A stretch of DNA of 33,730 nucleotides from an uncultured Roseburia sp. GTDB taxonomy: Bacteria; Bacillota; Clostridia; Lachnospirales; Lachnospiraceae. The notes beneath the pieces are model-generated. The model saw only the letters and a program-made list of their open reading frames with translations. It did not search any database and was not told where the DNA came from. The position numbers were made by a program, and so were the translations under genes. Position 1 is the first letter of the stretch; every line of letters begins with the position of its first letter. This document shows positions 17,276 through 26,107 of the stretch, one piece after another. The DNA lies in the NCBI GenBank assembly GCA_947246475.1, contig CAMXSH010000026.1, positions 1 to 33,730 on the forward strand, written 5' to 3'.

Positions 17276-17460
17276 ATGTCCTATCAGAAAAAAAGGAAAT
17301 GGTAGAGGACAAGATCCTGGAATGCTATGGATCTATGTACCGCATAGCATATACTTATGCAGGCAATGAAAGCGATGCACTGGATATCGTACAGGAAAGC
17401 GCATACAAGGCGATAAAAAATGCGGATTCTGTGAAAAAGGAATGCTATATTGAGACATGG
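17276..17460 (+). pseudogene. ECF sigma factor N-terminal remnant (region 2 only)
   Basis: ATG 17276 follows GGAGGTGG, but that frame hits TAG at 17303 after a run of seven A at 17288-17294. Shifting frame there gives VEDKILECYGSMYRIAYTYA and SDALDIVQESAYKAIKNADS, a clear sigma-70 region 2 of the SigV/YlaC-like type. The homology stops at ECYIETW (17460), after which six unrelated codons lead to TAA. Sigma region 4 is missing. There are two lesions, an A-tract frameshift and loss of the 3' half, so it cannot make a working sigma factor. Confidence 0.75.
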
Positions 17461-17473
17461 AGTCCTTCTTGTG

Positions 17474-18184
17474 AAGTTTAATGCATCCATAGCTCAGGCG
17501 ATGAGCCAGGTTCCAGTAATAAATGCCATCGTAAAGGTGGTTTCATTCCGGACATTTGAGAGCAGTGAAAAAGATATGAATGCGAAAGTCGCAATTCCTG
17601 AAGTTGAAGTTAAGGATGCTTCTGGGAAGAAAAATGATGTGGCATCGAAGGAATTAAATGACCACATAAAAGAATACACAGATACCATTATCCAGCAGTA
17701 TAAAAAAGAGGTGAAAGAAACCAAGGGCAGGGGAAAAGAAGAAGTTATGACAGAGCATAAAGTTCTCACTGATAATGACCGTCTCTTCTCTCTTGGAATC
17801 CAGACAGAGATCGTGGCGGGCTTATCGGATCTTTCGCTAAAGACATACCACATCGACAAGGAGACAGGAACCTGTATCGGACTAAAGGATCTCTTTGAAA
17901 AAGACTCGGATTATCTTAAGATAATGACGAAAGAGATCAAACGCCAGATGAAAGAACAAATGAAAGCTGATGATGGAAAAGCGTATTTTATCGACAGCGA
18001 TGATATGCCAGAGCTGAATTGGAAGGGGCTCACACAGGATGCAGATTTTTACGTCAACGGCAAGGGAGAGCTGACGATCGTATTTGATAAATATGAGGTG
18101 GCGCCAGGGTACATGGGTGCCTGTGAATTTGTGGTCCCAACAGAAGTGATCCAGGGCATTGTTAAGGAGAATTATATGAAGTAG
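17474..18184 (+). pseudogene. RsiV-type anti-sigma factor remnant (DUF4163/DUF3298 ectodomain)
   Basis: The frame open from 17450 to 18184 enters recognisable RsiV-like sequence at about 17474 (NASIAQAMSQVPVINAIVKV), then has the PdaC/RsiV-like region and the DUF3298 domain (TYHIDKETGTCIGLKDLFEK, FDKYEVAPGYMGACEFVVP). The cytoplasmic anti-sigma part and the membrane helix that precede this region in RsiV are absent. It abuts the sigma fragment directly in a different frame. The simplest reading is one internal deletion that removed the sigma 3' end and the anti-sigma 5' end. Without a signal or membrane segment any product would be cytoplasmic and unlikely to act as an anti-sigma factor. Confidence 0.72.
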
Positions 18185-18233
18185 CCTGTGATGCCTGTGA
18201 GTTCTGATCCGTGGCGCAGATGGCTGTTGGCAT

Positions 18234-19352
18234 TTACTGAATGATGATGCTGGCGCACTCCAGATCATCTGCCAGATTATATACATTTCCGGTTTTTAAG
18301 CCGACTACGGTTGGTCTCAGGACGGAGTGCTTGTTATTCTTAACCACCCTGGCGTCCTCCCCGATGCTGAGTGTCACGGTGGAATTCACCGGATAGAGGA
18401 TAACACTTTCAAGAAAACATTTCATGGCGGAGATGTCAAGTTCATCCGTCATGGACATGATCATTTCCACAGCGGTACGCTGTGAAAAGGATTTCTTGTA
18501 AGGGCGCTCTGTCACGAGAGCATCGTATACATCTGTCACGGAAAGAATTTTGGCAAAGGGAACAATTTTTTCAGAAGTGCAGCCAAGAGGATATCCTTTA
18601 CCGTTCATTTTTTCATGGTGCTGCAGCACCGACAGAGAAATAACATTAGAGATTTCTTTTTTTCCTTTTAATATTTCATAGCCAAGGGTGGAGTGGGACT
18701 TCATAATGGCGAATTCTTCATCGTTCAATCTAGCCGGTTTATTCAGGATCTCCAGCGGAATTTTTGATTTGCCCATGTCGTGGAGCAGACCGGCGATGCC
18801 GATATCGTATACCTCTTTTTGAGAAAGTCCTTTGTTTCGGGCGATGATCATGGACAGCGTAGCCACATCCACACTGTGTTTAAAGGTGTACTCATCACTG
18901 GTCTTTAATGCGCTGATATCCACGGCGAGAGCATCGTTGTCATCGATGGCTTTCATCAGGTCTGCGGTGATCTTATTGGCAGTATTGGTAAACTGCTCCG
19001 AGCTGGAATTGTTGTATAGATATTGTATTCCCTCAGAGACACGTTTTTTTACACTTTCAGAAAGCTTGACCTTAGCGGGATCTTTCGTCTTATATTTATC
19101 TATATTTTTACGCACAAAATCAGGCAGGGGTGGTTCTGGCTTGTCCGGTTCTGGATCTTCTTCCCCTTCCTGTATGTATACACCAGTGATTCCGCGTTTT
19201 TTCATTCCATCGATAAGAAACTCGTCCAGCGGGGTGCCGCGGGCAATCAGTGTGCGGTCCATCCGGTCTTTGATTGTCTGATCTATCTTCATGCCCTCTT
19301 TCAAGGAGCTGATACGTACATAATAACGTCTAATCAATCCATCCACCACCAT
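18234..19352 (-). CDS. HD-GYP domain protein, probable cyclic-di-GMP phosphodiesterase
   Basis: A 372-residue protein. The N-terminal ~70 residues resemble a DUF3391-like region (VRISSLKEGMKIDQTI, RGTPLDEFLIDGMKKRGITG), followed by an acidic/proline linker. The HD-GYP domain spans about residues 150-300, with His159, the HD pair 191-192 in LLHDMGKSKIP, HH 245-246 and NGKGYP 250-255. It also has the DVYDALVTERPYKKSFS block. Family members hydrolyse c-di-GMP with a di- or tri-iron centre. The GYP motif is present, so activity is likely. The start is uncertain: ATG 19352 has only an A-rich upstream, while a TTG at residue 6 has GGTGGTGG before it. No membrane segment. Confidence 0.88.
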   Translation of the reverse strand: MVVDGLIRRYYVRISSLKEGMKIDQTIKDRMDRTLIARGTPLDEFLIDGMKKRGITGVYIQEGEEDPEPDKPEPPLPDFVRKNIDKYKTKDPAKVKLSESVKKRVSEGIQYLYNNSSSEQFTNTANKITADLMKAIDDNDALAVDISALKTSDEYTFKHSVDVATLSMIIARNKGLSQKEVYDIGIAGLLHDMGKSKIPLEILNKPARLNDEEFAIMKSHSTLGYEILKGKKEISNVISLSVLQHHEKMNGKGYPLGCTSEKIVPFAKILSVTDVYDALVTERPYKKSFSQRTAVEMIMSMTDELDISAMKCFLESVILYPVNSTVTLSIGEDARVVKNNKHSVLRPTVVGLKTGNVYNLADDLECASIIIQ

Positions 19353-19383
19353 TTTTTTCGTGTATCATATATCCATAGCATTA

Positions 19384-19506
19384 GTTGTTTCACAACTCTC
19401 GCTTCTCCGCTACGCTTCGGTTGGTGCTAAACGAACGTTCACTGAACGCTCAGCACCCTTCAAATGCTAATAAGTTCGTCAGAACTTATTTTTCATGCAA
19501 GCATGA
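19384..19506. repeat. Cluster of short hairpins, possible intergenic repeat element
   Basis: Four consecutive inverted repeats: GTTGT/ACAAC (19384-19396), GGTGCT/AGCACC (19423-19457) enclosing CGTTC/GAACG, AATAAGTTC/GAACTTATT (19469-19490) and TCATGC/GCATGA (19493-19506). The surrounding sequence is GC-richer than the AT-rich DNA on either side. It lies between divergent genes, where no terminator is needed, suggesting a REP- or MITE-like element. Copy number is unknown. Confidence 0.45.
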
Positions 19507-19712
19507 ACGGCATTTTGACCTTTTGATCCTAGAATCATATCCAAAGTGTATAGTATAATTTATATATCGGCAGAAATGGAAATATTATGAAGGTCACTAG
19601 AGAGTTTAAATATGTCAAAAATTTATCGTAAGAAGAAAATAAAGTAAATGATATTCAATACTTTACTTAATTAAGAAAAAGCAATATTTTATTTAAAAAA
19701 ATAAAAAAGTAG
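19507..19712. other. AT-rich intergenic DNA upstream of gltB
   Basis: No gene seen. It contains a TATAAT-like hexamer near 19553 without a convincing -35, and an inverted repeat AAGTAAA/TTTACTT near 19643-19668. Nothing else is supportable. Confidence 0.4.
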
Positions 19713-19741
19713 TTGAAATGTCAATAAAATTATTGTATAAT
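19713..19741 (+). promoter_or_regulatory. gltB promoter
   Basis: TTGAAA at 19713-19718, a 17-base spacer, then TATAAT at 19736-19741, a near-consensus sigma-A promoter. The predicted start near 19748 gives a leader of about 158 bases before gltB. Confidence 0.8.
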
Positions 19742-19752
19742 GCATTCAGACA

Positions 19753-19807
19753 AAGGTGTCAGAGAAGAAATACATACCCAAAGTGTTTCTTTCTGGCACC
19801 TTTTTTG
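19753..19807 (+). terminator. Leader terminator (candidate attenuator) upstream of gltB
   Basis: Left arm 19753-19770 pairs with right arm 19786-19802 with one G-T and one bulged base, and six T follow at 19801-19806. It lies between the promoter and the ribosome site, so transcripts must read through it to express gltB. A small alternative hairpin (GAC-AAAGGT-GTC, 19749-19760) overlaps the left arm and would compete with it. Confidence 0.7.
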
Positions 19808-19905
19808 TTTCAAATGAGTTGGAAAGAATCAAATCAAATGCGCATTATTTTCCAGGGTATGGTGATGTCGGTCTTGTGAAGATGCGTGAGAATGGAGGAA
19901 TCAGT

Positions 19906-22900
19906 ATGAGTGGCAAGTATGCAGAGGAGACAAAGAGAAAAGCCATTGGTATGTATGATCCAAGCTTTGAACATGATAACTGCGGGATCGGAGCGATCGT
20001 TAATATTAAAGGAAAGAAAACCCATGACACAGTAAAAAATGCATTGGAGATCGTGGCTCACTTGGAGCACAGAGCCGGGAAGGACGGAGAGGGGAAGACC
20101 GGAGACGGTGTTGGCATTCTGCTTCAGATCTCCCATAAGTTCTTTCAGAAGGTGGCTGCCGGTATGGGGATTGAGATCGGTGGGGAGAGAGAGTATGGTG
20201 TAGGTATGTTTTTCTTTCCTCAGGATGAGCTCAAACGCAACCAGGCAAAGAAAATGTTTGAGACCATCGTGGATAAAGAGGGGCTGGAATTCCTGGGCTG
20301 GCGTGAGGTTCCCATCTCGCCCCGCATCCTGGGAAAAGCAGCGGTGGAGTGTATGCCGTGTATCATGCAGTGTTTTATCAAGAAGCCGGCAGAGCTGGAA
20401 AAAGGGCTGGAATTTGACCGAAAGCTCTACATCGCCCGCCGTGTGTTTGAGCAGTCCAACGAAAACACCTATGTGGTATCTCTTTCCAGCCGTACCATCG
20501 TATATAAAGGAATGTTTTTGGTGGCGCAGCTGAGGCAGTTTTTTGATGATCTGCAGGATCCGGACTACGAATCTGCCATTGCCATGGTTCACTCCCGTTT
20601 CAGCACCAATACCCAGCCCAGCTGGCAGCGCGCCCATCCGAACCGTTTCATCGTGCACAATGGCGAGATCAATACCATCCGTGGAAATGCGGATAAAATG
20701 CTGGCCAGAGAGGAGACGATGGAGTCGGATCATCTGACCGGAGAACTTCATAAGGTGCTTCCGGTGGTAAATACGGAAGGCTCCGATTCCGCTATGCTGG
20801 ATAACACGCTGGAATTTCTGGTGATGAGCGGCATGGAACTTCCTCTCGCCGTGATGATCACGATACCGGAGCCCTGGGCAAATAACCGTTATATCAGTGA
20901 TAAGAAAAAGGATTTTTATCAGTACTATGCTACGATGATGGAGCCCTGGGATGGACCTGCCTCCATTTTGTTTTCAGACGGGGATATCATGGGAGCGGTA
21001 TTGGACCGAAACGGACTCCGCCCCTCCCGCTATTATATCACCGATGACGACCAGCTGATCCTGTCCTCCGAGGTAGGGGTTATGCCTATCAGTGAAGAGC
21101 ATGTGGTGAAAAAGGACCGTCTGCGTCCGGGAAAAATGCTTTTGGTGGACACGGTGAAGGGTGAATTGATCGATGACGATGAACTGAAAGAGACCTTTGC
21201 GTCAAAACAGCCTTATGGAGAGTGGCTGGATACCAATCTTGTGTGTTTGAAAGATCTTCATATTCCGAATAAACGGATTGAAACTTACGATCCCGAGGAG
21301 AGCCTGCGGCTTCAGAAAGCATTTGGCTATACCTATGAGGAAGTGAGGTCTTCCATCCTTCCCATGGCAAAAAATGGTTCTGAGCCCATTGCGGCGATGG
21401 GACATGACACGCCGCTGGCGGCGCTGAGCGGCCAGCCCCAGCCTTTGTATAATTATTTCAAACAGCGTTTTGCCCAGGTGACCAATCCGCCGATTGATGC
21501 TATAAGGGAAGAGGTTGTGACTTCCACTACGGTATACATTGGGGATGCGGGAAATCTGCTGGAAGAGAAGGCAGAAAACTGCCATTCACTCAAGATTGAC
21601 GATCCAATCCTTACGAATACCGATCTTTTAAAGATCAAGTCCATGCATGTACCCGGCTTTAAGGTGGCGGTTATCCCCATCACCTACTATAAAAATACCT
21701 CTTTGGAAAAGGCGATCCATCGTCTTTATCTGGAGGCAGACCGGGCCTATAAGGACGGCGCCAACATTCTGATTCTCTCCGACCGGGGAGTGGATGAAAA
21801 CCATGTGGCGATTCCGGCGCTCCTGGCAGTATCTGCCATGCAGCAGCATCTGGTCAATACAAAGAAGCGGACCTCCCTTTCCATGATCTTAGAGAGTGCG
21901 GAACCAAGAGAGGTGCATCATTTTGCGACGCTGCTCGGATTTGGCGCTACCGCTGTCAATCCTTACCTTGCTCTGGATACGATCCGCAGTCTGATCGACA
22001 GCCGTGTGCTGGATAAGGATTATTATGTGGCAGTGAATGATTATAATTCTGCGGTTCTTCACGGAATTGTAAAGATTGCTTCCAAAATGGGGATTTCCAC
22101 GATCCAGTCCTATCAGGGAGCCAAGATTTTTGAGGCGGTGGGACTGTCTAAAACATTAATTGATCCCTACTTTACAGGAACCGTTTCCAGGATTGGAGGA
22201 CTGGATATAGAGGACATTCAGAACCAGGTAGAGATGCTGCATGATAAAGCATTTGATCCGCTGGAACTTGGTACAGACATTACTCTTGACAGTATTGGAA
22301 ACCACAAGAGCCGCAGCGGAAAAGAAGAGCACCTCTATAATCCGAAGACCATTCATCTTCTGCAGGAGGCGACAAGAACCGGTGACTACAGGAAGTTCAA
22401 GGAATACTCCCATGAGATTGACCGTGAAGACCTTTACGTGAACTTAAGAAGTCTCCTTGACTTTAACTTCCCGAAGAAGGGGATTGCTCTTTCCAAAGTG
22501 GAGAGTGTGGAGGAGATCGTGAAACGGTTTAAGACAGGAGCCATGTCCTACGGCTCCATATCCCAGGAGGCCCATGAGACCCTTGCCATCGCCATGAACC
22601 GGCTTCATGGAAAATCAAACAGCGGTGAGGGAGGAGAGAGCCTGGAACGGCTTACCGTGGGAAAAGACGGTTTGAACCGCTGTTCTGCTATCAAGCAGGT
22701 GGCTTCTGGCCGCTTTGGCGTGACCTCCCGATACCTGGTCAGCGCCAGGGAGATCCAGATCAAGATGGCGCAGGGCGCAAAGCCGGGAGAGGGCGGACAT
22801 CTGCCGGGGAAAAAAGTATATCCCTGGGTGGCAAAGACGAGACACTCTACACCAGGGGTATCTCTGATCTCGCCACCGCCACATCATGATATTTATTCCA

Positions 22901-24468
22901 TCGAAGATCTGGCACAGCTGATCTATGACCTGAAAAACTCCAACCGGGATGCGAGGATATCGGTGAAACTGGTATCTGAGGCAGGTGTCGGCACCGTGGC
23001 AGCCGGTGTGGCGAAGGCAGGAGCAGGGGTGATACTGATCTCCGGCTATGACGGCGGTACTGGTGCGGCGCCGGGAAGCTCCATTCACAATGCCGGGCTT
23101 CCCTGGGAGCTGGGACTGGCAGAGACCCATCAGACGCTTTTGATGAACGGACTGCGGTCTAAGGTGGTTATCGAGACCGATGGAAAGCTGATGACTGGGC
23201 GTGATGTTATGGTCGCCGCTCTTCTTGGGGCGGAAGAATTTGGATTTGCCACAGCGCCTCTTGTGACCATGGGATGTGTTATGATGCGGGTATGCAACCT
23301 GGATACCTGTCCGGTGGGTGTGGCGACACAGAATCCGGAACTTCGCAAGAGGTTTAAGGGAAAACCGGAATACGTGGAGCATTTTATGAGGTATATCGCA
23401 GACGAAGTCCGGGAGCTGATGGCGAAATTTGGCGTGGCTACGCTGGATGAGCTGGTGGGACGTTCCGATTTTCTGAGAGTGCGGGAAGATATTGATAATG
23501 AAAGAGCCGGCAAACTGGATCTCTCTGCGATCATCGACAACCCCTTTGTGAAGGAGAAAAAGAGTAAGTTCAACAGCAAAGATATCTATGACTTTAAGTT
23601 AAATAAAACCTTGGATGAAAAAGTCTTTCTGAAAAAATTTGCAGAGAATCTGGAGACCGGGGAAAAGAAGACCATTACAGCAAAGGTAACCAATATTGAC
23701 CGCTCTCTGGGAACGATTTTTGGATCCCAGATCACAAAGAAACTGGGAGACGATCTGGAAGAGGATACCTTTACGATAAAATGTACTGGAAGCGGCGGGC
23801 AGAGTTTTGGCGCTTTCATCCCCAAAGGGCTGACCCTGGAGCTTAAAGGTGACAGCAATGACTACTTTGGCAAGGGTCTTTCCGGAGGAAAACTAATCGT
23901 GTACCCGCCGGAAAATATCCAGTATAAGCCAGAGGATAACATTGTGATCGGGAATGTGGCGCTGTACGGCGCCACCAGCGGTACCGCTTTTATCAATGGT
24001 GTGGCAGGGGAGCGGTTCTGTGTTAGAAACTCTGGCGCTCACGCTGTTGTAGAGGGTGTGGGCGAGCATGGCTGCGAGTATATGACCGGCGGCTGTGTGG
24101 TGATCCTCGGCTCAACCGGAAAGAACTTTGCCGCAGGGATGAGCGGCGGTATCGCTTATGTTCTGGATGAGAACAGCGATCTGTATCTGAAACTGAATAA
24201 AGAACTGGTTTCCTCAGAAGCAGTGTCCGACAAATATGATGTCATGCAGCTAAAGGATATGATCGCGGCGCATGTAGAGGCGACGGGTTCAGAAAAGGGT
24301 AAGGAGATTCTTGAGAACTTCAAGGAAGTTCTTCCGAAGTTCAAGAAGATCATACCTCATGATTACAAGAACATGCTGCAGAAAATTGCCATGATGGAAG
24401 AGAAAGGGCTGAGCAATGAACAGGCCCAGATCGAGGCATTTTATGAGACCCAGAAGGAGATTTCCTGA
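19906..24468 (+). CDS. gltB: Glutamate synthase, large subunit
   Basis: GltB converts glutamine plus 2-oxoglutarate to two glutamates; 1520 residues, normal for the family. A short propeptide precedes Cys26 in FEHDNCGIGAI, the N-terminal nucleophile of the class II amidotransferase domain (to ~430). A central domain, the FMN/synthase domain (~830-1190, e.g. QGAKPGEGGHLPGKKV and ISGYDGGTGAAPGSS) and a GXGXG beta-helix near the C-terminus follow. The 3Fe-4S ligands are Cys1124, 1130 and 1135 (CVMMRVCNLDTC). I start at ATG 19906, seven bases after GGAGG. The frame is open back to 19756, but that part lies in the leader terminator and is not family-like. Electrons come through GltD, encoded next. 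Confidence 0.96.
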   Translation: MSGKYAEETKRKAIGMYDPSFEHDNCGIGAIVNIKGKKTHDTVKNALEIVAHLEHRAGKDGEGKTGDGVGILLQISHKFFQKVAAGMGIEIGGEREYGVGMFFFPQDELKRNQAKKMFETIVDKEGLEFLGWREVPISPRILGKAAVECMPCIMQCFIKKPAELEKGLEFDRKLYIARRVFEQSNENTYVVSLSSRTIVYKGMFLVAQLRQFFDDLQDPDYESAIAMVHSRFSTNTQPSWQRAHPNRFIVHNGEINTIRGNADKMLAREETMESDHLTGELHKVLPVVNTEGSDSAMLDNTLEFLVMSGMELPLAVMITIPEPWANNRYISDKKKDFYQYYATMMEPWDGPASILFSDGDIMGAVLDRNGLRPSRYYITDDDQLILSSEVGVMPISEEHVVKKDRLRPGKMLLVDTVKGELIDDDELKETFASKQPYGEWLDTNLVCLKDLHIPNKRIETYDPEESLRLQKAFGYTYEEVRSSILPMAKNGSEPIAAMGHDTPLAALSGQPQPLYNYFKQRFAQVTNPPIDAIREEVVTSTTVYIGDAGNLLEEKAENCHSLKIDDPILTNTDLLKIKSMHVPGFKVAVIPITYYKNTSLEKAIHRLYLEADRAYKDGANILILSDRGVDENHVAIPALLAVSAMQQHLVNTKKRTSLSMILESAEPREVHHFATLLGFGATAVNPYLALDTIRSLIDSRVLDKDYYVAVNDYNSAVLHGIVKIASKMGISTIQSYQGAKIFEAVGLSKTLIDPYFTGTVSRIGGLDIEDIQNQVEMLHDKAFDPLELGTDITLDSIGNHKSRSGKEEHLYNPKTIHLLQEATRTGDYRKFKEYSHEIDREDLYVNLRSLLDFNFPKKGIALSKVESVEEIVKRFKTGAMSYGSISQEAHETLAIAMNRLHGKSNSGEGGESLERLTVGKDGLNRCSAIKQVASGRFGVTSRYLVSAREIQIKMAQGAKPGEGGHLPGKKVYPWVAKTRHSTPGVSLISPPPHHDIYSIEDLAQLIYDLKNSNRDARISVKLVSEAGVGTVAAGVAKAGAGVILISGYDGGTGAAPGSSIHNAGLPWELGLAETHQTLLMNGLRSKVVIETDGKLMTGRDVMVAALLGAEEFGFATAPLVTMGCVMMRVCNLDTCPVGVATQNPELRKRFKGKPEYVEHFMRYIADEVRELMAKFGVATLDELVGRSDFLRVREDIDNERAGKLDLSAIIDNPFVKEKKSKFNSKDIYDFKLNKTLDEKVFLKKFAENLETGEKKTITAKVTNIDRSLGTIFGSQITKKLGDDLEEDTFTIKCTGSGGQSFGAFIPKGLTLELKGDSNDYFGKGLSGGKLIVYPPENIQYKPEDNIVIGNVALYGATSGTAFINGVAGERFCVRNSGAHAVVEGVGEHGCEYMTGGCVVILGSTGKNFAAGMSGGIAYVLDENSDLYLKLNKELVSSEAVSDKYDVMQLKDMIAAHVEATGSEKGKEILENFKEVLPKFKKIIPHDYKNMLQKIAMMEEKGLSNEQAQIEAFYETQKEIS

Positions 24469-24500
24469 CAGCGGCCCTGACAGGGACCAGGGGAAAGACG

Positions 24501-24529
24501 TTGCATTGCATATATAATTAATTTATAAT
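24501..24529 (+). promoter_or_regulatory. gltD promoter between gltB and gltD
   Basis: TTGCAT at 24501-24506, a 17-base spacer, then TATAAT at 24524-24529. The start near 24536 would give a leader of only ~15 bases before the GltD ATG, and part of the ribosome site (AGAGGG) lies at the very 5' end. Confidence 0.6.
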
Positions 24530-24550
24530 GAAGAAAGAGGGTTGAAAGCT

Positions 24551-26017
24551 ATGGGAAAACCAACCGGATTTTTAGAATATGAACGCAGGGGAAACACGGA
24601 GATGGCACCCCTTGAACGGATCCAGAACTTCAATGAATTTCATGTGCCCATGGGGGAAGAGGAGCGCCGCTGCCAGGCGGCCAGATGTATGGACTGCGGC
24701 GTGCCCTTCTGCCAGTCAGGAATGATGATTGGCGGGATGGCTTCTGGGTGTCCGCTAAACAATATGTGCCCGGAATGGAACGATCTGATCTATCTGGGAA
24801 ACTATGCAGAGGCATTGGGAAGGCTGCTCAAGACTAACAATTTTCCGGAGTTTACCTCCCGGGTCTGCCCGGCGCCCTGTGAGGCGGCATGTACCTGCGG
24901 GCTGAACGATACACCGGTCACCATTAAGGAAAACGAAAATGCCATCATTGAATACGGTTATGCCAATGACCTGATGGCGGCGAAGCCGCCGAAGGTGAGG
25001 ACTGGGAAAAAAGTGGCGGTGGTAGGCTCCGGTCCCTCTGGCCTGGCGGCGGCAGACCAGTTAAATAAGCGAGGACATAATGTGACAGTCTTTGAGCGCT
25101 CCGACCGCCCCGGCGGGCTTCTGATGTACGGGATCCCGAACATGAAGTTAGAAAAGGCAGTGATCGAAGGCAGGGTTAAGATCATGGAAGAAGAGGGAGT
25201 AGAATTTAGAACGGGAGTTAATGTGGGAGTTGACGTGAAGGCAGAAGAACTTTTGAAAGATTATGACAGGGTGATCCTCACCTGCGGTTCGTCGAAGCCC
25301 AGGGACATCAAAGCGCCGGGCAGAGAGGCAGAGGGAATATATTTTGCCGTAGATTATCTCATGAGGGTGACAAAACATGTGATGGATCCAGCGTATAAAG
25401 ATGTGATCGATGCCAAAGGAAAAAATGTGCTGGTGATCGGCGGTGGAGATACCGGAAACGATTGTGTGGGATCTTCCATCCGACAGGGGGCAAAAAGTGT
25501 AGTACAGCTGGAGATGATGCCCAAACCACCGGAAGAGCGCGCCGACAATAACCCCTGGCCGGAGTGGCCCAAGGTATTGAAGACCGATTATGGACAGCAG
25601 GAGGCCATCGCCGTGTTTGGCAGCGATCCGAGGATCTATGAGACCACGGTAAAAGAATTTATCAAAGATGAAAAGGGCTGTGTGACTAAGGTGAAGGCGG
25701 TGAAACTGGCCTGGACCAGGGATGAAAAGACAGGACGCATGAACATGGGTGAAGTACCGGGCAGCGAATATGTTCTGGATGTGGATCTCGTATTGATCGC
25801 CGCCGGGTTTCTGGGAACCCAGGAATATATCGCTGAGGATTTTGGACTGAAACTGACTGACCGGAACAATGTGTACACCAGACCTGGTCAGTATAAGACA
25901 AATGTAGAACATGTATTTGCCGCCGGCGATATGCACCGGGGACAGTCCCTGGTGGTATGGGCAATCCGGGAAGGCCGGGAGGTGGCAAGAGACGTAGATG
26001 AGGATCTGATGGGATAG
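24551..26017 (+). CDS. gltD: Glutamate synthase, small subunit
   Basis: GltD supplies electrons from NADPH through FAD and two 4Fe-4S clusters to GltB; 488 residues. N-terminal cysteine clusters are [19 protein letters not shown] and [12 protein letters not shown]. The FAD-binding dinucleotide fold starts [17 protein letters not shown], and the NADPH fold is [13 protein letters not shown]. The C-terminal FAD contact is [31 protein letters not shown] is the usual N-terminus, so ATG 24551 is preferred over TTG 24542, which is too close to AGAGGG. It can be transcribed with gltB and from its own promoter; 90 bases separate it from the GS-like gene with no terminator seen. Confidence 0.96.
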   Translation: MGKPTGFLEYERRGNTEMAPLERIQNFNEFHVPMGEEERRCQAARCMDCGVPFCQSGMMIGGMASGCPLNNMCPEWNDLIYLGNYAEALGRLLKTNNFPEFTSRVCPAPCEAACTCGLNDTPVTIKENENAIIEYGYANDLMAAKPPKVRTGKKVAVVGSGPSGLAAADQLNKRGHNVTVFERSDRPGGLLMYGIPNMKLEKAVIEGRVKIMEEEGVEFRTGVNVGVDVKAEELLKDYDRVILTCGSSKPRDIKAPGREAEGIYFAVDYLMRVTKHVMDPAYKDVIDAKGKNVLVIGGGDTGNDCVGSSIRQGAKSVVQLEMMPKPPEERADNNPWPEWPKVLKTDYGQQEAIAVFGSDPRIYETTVKEFIKDEKGCVTKVKAVKLAWTRDEKTGRMNMGEVPGSEYVLDVDLVLIAAGFLGTQEYIAEDFGLKLTDRNNVYTRPGQYKTNVEHVFAAGDMHRGQSLVVWAIREGREVARDVDEDLMG

Positions 26018-26107
26018 TCGAACTTAAATTAAATGTAATTCAAGAGTAACTTGAAGTGAAATGGATTGGGCAAAAACATCTGGTATTGATTATTTAGGAG
26101 GAGAAAA

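Noticed and set aside
17299-17481. Intact small 60-residue protein with sigma region 2 homology
   Set aside because: The homology ends abruptly without region 4, and the good ribosome site points to the ATG at 17276 in a broken frame, so it is a remnant.
19756-19905. In-frame 50-codon N-terminal extension of GltB
   Set aside because: It begins inside the leader terminator, has no ribosome site, and the family's N-terminus starts just before the catalytic Cys; GGAGG before 19906 decides the start.
22615-23382. Open frame of 255 codons antisense to gltB
   Set aside because: It is a shadow of the conserved FMN domain of gltB; its composition is not protein-like (many Cys, His and Arg).
26018-26107. 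ANTAR-type paired hexaloop hairpins before the GS-like gene
   Set aside because: Only one stem (TTCAAG/CTTGAA) with a five-base loop is present and there is no terminator.
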